Positions 57,122-64,000 of a stretch of DNA of 64,000 bases are shown here, in pieces. The notes below the pieces were generated by a model. That model was given only the letters and a program-made list of their open reading frames with translations, did no database searches and was not told the DNA's origin. The position numbers and the translations under genes are program-made. The DNA is from Tetrastigma voinierianum (lineage: Eukaryota; Streptophyta; Magnoliopsida; Vitales; Vitaceae): positions 1,488,001 through 1,552,000 of the forward strand of contig JAEQBH010000128.1 in NCBI GenBank assembly GCA_016808115.1, given 5' to 3'. Each line of letters starts with the position of its first letter. The first letter of the stretch is position 1.

Positions 57122-58345
57122 TTGGTAAATTATCTAGCTTGTGGTATTGTGCCTCAGGAATTCACATATCAAAAGAAAAAGAAATTGAGGCATGAAGCTA
57201 GATTTTTCATCTGGGATGACCCACTTCTATTTAGGAGGGGTACGGATCAAATTATTAGAAAGTGTATACTTGAAAGTGAGCAAGTTGAAATTCTTGACAA
57301 ACACCACTCAACACGGTATGGAGGTCATTTTGTAAGACAAAGGACAACTTAGAAGATCCTCCAATCTAATTTCTACTGGCCAAAATTGTTTAGAAACAAC
57401 TTTAAATGGGTTAAATAGTGTGCTAAATTCCAAAGAATGGGCAACATCAATAGAAGAAATGAAATGCCTCTAAAAGGTATCTTGGTTGTCTGAATTTTAT
57501 GTTTTAGGAATAGTTTGGATCATTCCCCACCATCTTATAGAACTTATACATTCTCTCCTTGGTGAATATCATATCAAGTGGGTAGAAGTTGTCAGCTTGT
57601 CCAAGGGATGATACAAGCTAATTGTGGGAGTTTGTCGAAGAACATATTGAGCAATAATAGACCCTGAGAACTATTATCGGTGATGAGAGTCACTTTGCAA
57701 CAAGCTGTTGCAAAGCTCCTTGAGTAAATATAGAATTAAGAGCATGCTATGGATTTGGCATATCATCCTCAATCAAATCGACAAGCTGAAGTGTCCAATA
57801 GAGAGATAAAGAACATACTAGAAATGGTAGACCACAAGCCGGGCGGGTCTTGAGGGTTCGGATTATTATGGGCTTATGGGGCGCCTCTGAAACTCTTATT
57901 GGGGTCTACCATCTGAGGTTTGTTTTGGAAAATCATATCATTTACCTCTTGAATTGAAGCACAAAGCTGGCATGGATAGTTAAACTGGACTTTAACCTGG
58001 CGCAAGAAGAGAAGCTATCTAGTTGAATTAGTTGGAAAGAGGGGGAAGGAGGTAGAGATAGGAAACATGATGACAATCATTAGAATTTACAAAGACAAAA
58101 CTAAAAGATGGCATGATTAGAAATTTTTGAGAAAGGAGTTTAAGGTGGGAGAATCAGTCCTACTTTACAACTCAAGACTCAAACTCTTCTTAGGAAAATT
58201 TAAATCAAGATGGAGTGGTCCTTATATAATCATCTCATTCACACCTTTTGGAGCAGTCACACTTAAGGCAAATTCAGGAAAAGAATTTAAAGTGAATGGC
58301 ACAAGGCTGAAGCATTACATGGGAGGAATAATGAATGAGGCGTAG
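57122..58345 (+). pseudogene. Integrase, AthP2
   Basis: The N-terminal zinc-binding part is open (57122-57352; FFIWDDPLLFRRGTDQIIRK, HHSTRYGGHF), but the Cys pair that should follow is lost after a stop. The core is broken; 'catcctcaatcaaatcgacaagctgaag' (HPQSN..AE block) lies near 57763. The C-terminal GPY/F module is open (58127-58345; EFKVGESVLLYNSRLKLF, SRWSGPYIII, EFKVNGTRLKHYMG). Confidence 0.8.
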
Positions 58346-60253
58346 TTAGGTGGCTAGAAATTTTACAAAAGTAGTTTTGCTGAAAAACTATGATGCAGTA
58401 GCTATGTTTAGCTAAGGACGCTAAATAGAGCAGCTTTTAGGAGGCAACCCAATTTTAATTTCCAAAGTATTTGTGAAGATCCTTGAGCAAACAAGAGAAC
58501 ATAATGAGAGTTTGCTGAATGAAGATGGGATACAACTTAAAATTCTATGAGGACGTTCCTATCAACTTTCCTTCACGTTCTTTACTTTACAATAGCTAGA
58601 TTACCCTTTCTGATTGAAAATCTTGCGAGCTGATGACCATGCTTGAATTTGATTGTCTAAATCATGATCATTTTTTGTTGAGTTTGTTTGATTTGAATTG
58701 AGTGTGTTGACTTGCTTGAAAGTTTGATGAAAGGGGTAGAATGAGCTCAAAAGAATTGGAAAGTTGTGATGTCAATTATAGCTAGGCTGAAATTCTAGAC
58801 TCATGAAGATTTAAACACAAAAAAAAAAAAAATTATAATAATGCTGATAATTCTATTTTGCTTGAACATTTTAGTTCTAATAAACCTTGAAAACATACAC
58901 ATGGTCACCAGTACCTTATCAACTGATTGTGCTTGGGTTAGGAACAACCTTTTGAGATCCATCATAATTTTAGTCTCCAAAGGTCCTAGAACTTGTTAGA
59001 TTATTACTCAAGACAAAATTACAAGCAACACAACCAACAAGAAATGGTGTAGGCCATCCTTGGAAAGTTTGTGCCTTTCAAGCATACCCTTGTGATATGC
59101 ATATACATATACCCTAGTACCTTGTTTGAGCTAAATGCCAATTCCATCATCAAAAGCCAAATGAAAAACTTTATCCTCCCTTAAATATGGTCCTTTAGTA
59201 AAGAACTCTTAATTTGCCTAAATTGCAATAAGAGTGCGTATGAAGTAGACAATGGGACATGTTTGGGGGTGTACAAATTTGAAATATGAAGAAGGATGAG
59301 AGTAGGAGTTGTGAAAGGATGATCAATTGAGATAAAGAAATTAAGTAAAGATGCACCAAAACAATTGCACAAGAGAAAAGTAAGAAGTTGTAAGACTACA
59401 AAAGTATCAAAGGGGAGTGTGTTTTGTCTTGTAGCCTTCCTCCCTTTAGCCATTAAGTTCTTAGGGGTGTTTCAACTTTACCTATGATACCTAATACCCG
59501 ACTGGTATGGAGTTACTAACCCCAAAGCTAAGCTAAAGGGTGACAAAGCTTAGAAGGAAAAGCATTTTTCATTCTAAAACCTTGCACAAAAATGGAAAAG
59601 AAAAGAGCTTCTAGTGTGAGGAACTGAATTCAAAGTCTAAAAGTGGTAAAAAAAAATGCCACAATGGAGAGTAGGCAAAATGATGCAAACTTGAGTTTAA
59701 AGTTGCTTGGGCGTTGATTTATAGTGAAAATGGAGGATGAGAAGTGGAGTATCAAATATTGAGTAGTATGCACTTTTGGTAAACTTGAGCCCTAAATGTC
59801 CAATTACCCAATACCCAAACCATACATTACAAGCCTAAAAGACCTATTCTATCCTGAAGGTGGTGTTTTGCTTACATTAGTGGAGAATAATATGACCAAC
59901 AAGCTTATGGGACTTAAGTCAATCCAAGGAGACTTTCATTCTTGGCTGTAATATCTGAAGATTACTAACTTTTAAATGCATTATAAAGGGAAGACCAACA
60001 CACACTCACAAATCAAGGGTAAATAATTGAGTTGTTTACAATTTGAGAATTATTTGTGTGTTTAGTGAACTTAATTGAAAATATTTTTTATTCTATAATT
60101 GAAGTTTTTTAAAATTCATATCACAATTGGCAATTCATTGAATTCAAGTGCTGATATATTTGAAAATGATGATGGAAAGAAAAATGGTCTTAAAGTCTAA
60201 CTAAATTGCTTGAGGACAAGCAATGAGTCTTTTCTTTGCTTGGGGACAAGCAA
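58346..60253 (+). other. 3' noncoding region of AthP2
   Basis: Matches AthP1 42771-44904, and in part the reverse complement of Athila A 9215-10450 and 14020-14090. The third ORF and the internal palindrome array of Athila A are absent between these matches. No gene seen. Confidence 0.6.
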
Positions 60254-60274
60254 AACTTTAAGTTTGGGAGAGTT
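60254..60274 (+). other. Polypurine tract of AthP2
   Basis: AACTTTAAGTTTGGGAGAGTT immediately before the LTR start TGATTAGTATGAAAC; nearly the same as in Athila A. Confidence 0.7.
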
Positions 60275-62686
60275 TGATTAGTATGAAACTCATATAACTT
60301 TAAGTCTATTTTTGCGTACATATTTGAGGCCTTAATGCTTAATTTAATCTGCAGTATAAAGATCTTACTAAGTACTATTTTGTAGGAATCAATATCAAAA
60401 TAAGAAAAAATAGCAAGAAAAGGTGCTTAATTATTAAGGCGAGAGACGGAAGCGCGACATCACACTCCCACTATTACGATATTAGCGAGAAAGGACTAGG
60501 AAAATAGTCTAGGCGAACACCTCGACATATCTGCTTCTACATAACAAAATGCGGATGACATGGTTGTGTAAGTGACATTGCGACTTATTTCGAACACAAA
60601 CTTGAAAGTTGGGGCTGTTGAACAATATTGCGACACTCACAAACTTATCGCGACATTTATTAAAAGACATCGGCGGGAATATCCGCGATAATACCATGAC
60701 ACCACGAGAACCCGGTAGCAACTCATAGTGTTGCAACAAACATATTGGTGTCGCAATTCGATTAAAGGTCGATCGTTGGCCCATCAGAAAGCGGTGTCAC
60801 GAAAGAGCGAAGACATAAGATAGGAAAGAAGGTTCGCGACAACGTCGAAATAATAGCCGGCGACGGTCTCAATTCAATCTCAAGGCCTAATCATCAGATG
60901 GCGTCGCGACAACATCATGTGATACTTACGAACATAGCAGATGAAAGGCGTGATGTCTGATACAATTAGAATGTCGAAACACATCATCTTGTGGGCTTGC
61001 ATAAAAGTCCATAAAATCTTCCTAGCTAGAATTTTGGCCCAACAATGATTGGACTATAAATAGGAAACGATAGGGAGCAGAAGGGCAACGGAGGATAAGG
61101 AGAGCAAAAATAAAGTTTTTGTAGAGTATTTTTCTTATTGAGAGTTTTTGAGTAGATCAAAACTACATTTTTTTTTAGAATAGTTGATCTAAGCTAAGTG
61201 TTTGGGGAGAGAATATTGAAATCCAAGCTCCATTACTATCAGAACTTGAAGAGAAGCAGAAAACATTGTTTGAATTCCTTTTCCTCATTTTCTCGATTAT
61301 AATCATAATGAACTTGTGATCGGGATGAATCATGCGGGCATTTCAGTTGAATTCTCGGTGTTCTTTATAACTAAAATGCATGATTCATAGTCTTTTTCAT
61401 TAATATCACGCTAATCCCTCATATTATATTGTTCTATAGAATATAGCGATGTTTAGATATCAAAAGGGCGACTAAAAGACGAAAAAAACGAGAACATAGC
61501 GAAATGACAAAAGGCGGGACAGCAAAAGTGCTACTAGTTTGCAGCGAGTCGACAAACAGTGAATCGAGTTTGAAGGGCCTCGGCTGCAGCGACGTAGTAA
61601 CTTTCGCCATTGTGCTGCCAAGGTCCCTTTCAAAACAGAACAGTGAACCTTAATTTTTCTAGGCCATTGATGGGCCCGCGTCTTGAGGTATAAAAGGGAA
61701 GATTTTTTGAAGCAAAAGGGGGGATTGGATTGAGAAGAAGAAGGGAGAGCAATTGAGAGGTGATATAGACGGTTGGGAAGAATTACAAGGCGGGTTTTCT
61801 ATAGTTCTTCAGCTGACCTACTTCCTTGATTAATTCTTCAATCGTAATGAATAATATGATGGGCTAATTCTTTTCTCTAGGGTTTGCCAACCTGACTTGC
61901 CAGTTTGATGGATTGATTTTCAGTTTTGTATTTGAATATTAATATGAATTTGTACATTGGTTTAATTACGGGTTTAATTACATGTTATTGTCGTGGCCGT
62001 GACATGATAAATTTGGGAGTTAGAGATCGAAGATAACTTCTAGGGACATGGTTAAAAGCGACACTTGGTGAAGTCGAAGAATAGAATATTCAATTTGCAA
62101 GTGTAGCACCTAAGTTTACATTTAGGCGTTTCAAAGTCAGAGGGTTGGTAAATTCACAATACATCCCGATCTTGGCGAGATAGACAGATAAATCTCGAGA
62201 GAATATCTTATGTAGGAAGATCAACATGACATAACTTCGTATGAATACTTAAATGGAGTCCTTGAATTGGATTAACATCTATCAAGTGTGGTAGGAGATG
62301 GGTAAAACCCTGCGGTTCCTCGTCGATATAATTCAATACAGATTTTAAGTTTTGTTAATTCTAGTAATTTTAGCCGTGGTGGCTTTAGGATTAGATCCAA
62401 ATATTGCCGAAGTCATTCATCCCGGTGGTCGACAGCTTCTCTTCGAGGAGCGACACTTGACTAACCGCGCACTCGTCAGCTCGTGTATATACTTGCTTTA
62501 TGGGTTCGCGTTTCCGCTAATTTTGCATATACTTTCAGCAGTTAACTTGTTTAAATGACTTGTCATTATTATGTGTAATCCGGTGAAGGAAGGCTAAGCA
62601 CCTTCTGAGAAGGAATTGGTTATGTGACCATTATGTTTGCAAGGATTTAATGTAGGTTGTGGCTTTGAACCCTGAATTGACATAAT
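60275..62686 (+). repeat. 3' LTR of AthP2, interrupted and truncated
   Basis: LTR parts at 60275-61316 and 62544-62686. U3 palindrome remnants lie at about 60440-60985 and the TATA box CTATAAATAGG at about 61054-61064. After the insertion it resumes with 'aacttgtttaaatgacttgtcatt' and stops at 'gacataattg', where the next LTR-like sequence begins. Confidence 0.75.
61317..62543 (+). mobile_element. Solo-LTR-like insertion in AthP2 3' LTR
   Basis: AACTTG lies on both sides (61311-61316 and 62544-62549); the uninterrupted sister LTR reads aatgaacttgtttaac near 36906. It starts TGATCGGGATGAATC and ends ...CTTTCAGCAGTT (a CA end would be at 62540). TATA box GGTATAAAAGGG is near 61688-61699. The end region (ttcctcgtcgatataattcaat and beyond) resembles the U5 end of Tat/Athila-type LTRs. 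No internal region is present. Confidence 0.6.
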
Positions 62687-64000
62687 TGCTGGCTTTATTC
62701 TCGGGGGTCCGTTGTTCTGTCAACCACGAAAACTTGTGAATGTCGGGTAACGTTAGACTCATGAAAATCAGGCGAGTCTCCCTTGTACGGGATCACCCAT
62801 ATAGGTACTTTCTTTTACAATGTAATCAACATCATAAGACATAACATGGTGAAAACGACCTAGGCCCATAAAACAATTCTCCTGAGCAACTACCAACTAT
62901 ATACCATAGTTCTGAGAGTTAAATTTTACTCTTATACAACATATATTAAAATTTTGAAATTTCTTCACATGTAATACATCATAAAACCAAAACCTGACCG
63001 ACTCTTGCGGCTTCTATGGTAGTCGTCTCACAAATTGCACCTCACAGCCCACGAAATATAATTCGACGGGTCAGGCTAATGCCAGTGATGGAATCACCTA
63101 AATGGGTTACTCTCCACCAAGTGCATATGCAATGCTCCAAAGTAAACACCTACTTGAATGTATGCATGACCAACCCATGTCAAGTCCTCACGAAGCTCCC
63201 TCACACTTACTAAGCCATGTATGAGAAACATTATTTTCAAAACAAAGGTATTTGTTTTTAACTATGAACAACCCTCAGTCACTAGTAGTGATTCATTTCA
63301 AATATTTAGTAGGACAACCCTCGATGTATATCGAATTAAAGTGACTCTGACGATTGATATTTTATATGGACTATAGATGTTATGATAGACACACTCAGAT
63401 AATTATTATTATTAGTCGACCCTCAGAGCAATTCTCTCGATAAATCACTTATCATGCACTCACTCTATTCTCACGATTGGTGCATATGGAATGCATGATG
63501 CCAATTCAATACAATTTATATAACGTACAAATATATATAACATGATATACATTTCACTTGTTCATCTAAACATTATCTGCAATTTCATGATCAATTTCTG
63601 AAATTAGCTCCGTGGGCTAATTAACAATCCGCAGGAGCAATTCGATTTGAATTACTCAACCAAACACATTTTTTTCTCACAAAATTTATTTGTGAACACT
63701 ATTCACATGAGCGATGGAACCCTCGATTTCTTGTTCATTAATCACAGTCCGGTTACACTTTGTGAACACGAATCCATGGTCATTTTTCGGCTAATACATC
63801 AAATAATTTATTCATAATTTATGAAATAAACATCCAAAACTTGACAACAGATCCACGAATGTACAATTTGGGCTTCAAAAATTACAACAATTCGGTTCCA
63901 AGATTTGGAGTAGATCAATATTATTCAGGGCCTCAAACCAACGAAACATTATACGCACTTAAATAAAGTAAAACTCCAGTGGATTGAAACTCATACTTCC
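62687..64000. repeat. Edge of another LTR-like sequence, cut by window end
   Basis: The AthP2 LTR is interrupted at 62686. The new sequence starts TGCTGGCTTTATTCTCGG. It has no coding frame and shares phrases with other LTR-like segments here ('gggttactctccacc' with 46402). It reads like the long, noncoding LTR of a gypsy element, but no second copy is in the window to prove it. Confidence 0.4.

Larger units (their letters stand above)
47645..62686 (+). mobile_element. Athila-type element AthP2 (no third ORF, duplicated gag)
   Basis: Plus strand: 5' LTR 47645-49728, PBS 49733, leader and gag present twice (49817-50757 and 50829-52117), protease, RT, RNase H, integrase, 3' noncoding, PPT, and 3' LTR from 60275, interrupted at 61317-62543 and cut at 62686. 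A minus-strand solo LTR (52241-54341) splits the gag-protease region. The pol pieces are better kept than in AthP1, but every domain has stops or frameshifts. Confidence 0.8.

Noticed and set aside
62352..62558. Small hydrophobic protein
   Set aside because: Lies in the U5-like end of a solo LTR and runs across the insertion border at 62543.

Overview
This window looks like repeat-dominated nuclear DNA of a flowering plant, probably a eudicot. It is AT-rich and contains no intact host gene that I can recognise. Almost everything in it is decayed LTR retrotransposons, many nested in one another. The evidence for a plant is the Athila-type gag/pol fragments with primer-binding sites complementary to plant tRNA-Asp, a plant-type Ty1/copia remnant, plant chromovirus-like gag fragments, TATAAATA boxes inside long LTRs, and (TA)n and (AAT)n microsatellites. 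No species call is made.

Layout, left to right. 1-4459: an internally deleted Ty3/gypsy element (minus strand; gag, zinc knuckle and protease only) split by an Athila-type solo LTR at about 1115-3174. 4460-6879: a second, gag-only gypsy derivative with partial LTRs (minus). 6885-31424: a large Athila-clade element, 'Athila A' (minus), with gag, protease, RT, RNase H, integrase and a third ORF in the env position. Its 5' LTR is split by a 9.4-kb insertion, 'insert B', at 21191-30600. 31425-about 35880: a 5'-truncated Ty1/copia remnant (minus). 35886-47610 and 47645-62686: two related Athila-type elements in tandem on the plus strand (AthP1, AthP2), both without the third ORF. They carry three further insertions at 46049-47398, 52241-54341 and 61317-62543. 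62687-64000: the edge of another LTR-like sequence.

Three features stand out. (1) LTRs of the Athila family here carry tandem units of about 95-100 bp, each ending in a tRNA-Asp primer-binding-site copy, at their U5 end. Target-site duplications put these units inside the LTR. (2) The U3 regions hold dense arrays of a palindromic motif (core TGTCGCGACA) upstream of the TATA box, and a second copy of such an array lies inside Athila A immediately upstream of the third ORF. (3) Insert B has TG/CA ends and a 5-bp target duplication but no visible gag/pol. It carries two direct repeats of about 1.35 kb and a CpG-rich, gene-like segment with a TATA box, a good start codon and a splice-donor-like site.

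Sister copies within the window act as empty-site controls for the insertions, so much of the nesting order can be read directly. All the pol and gag reading frames I inspected are broken, so none of these elements looks autonomous today.
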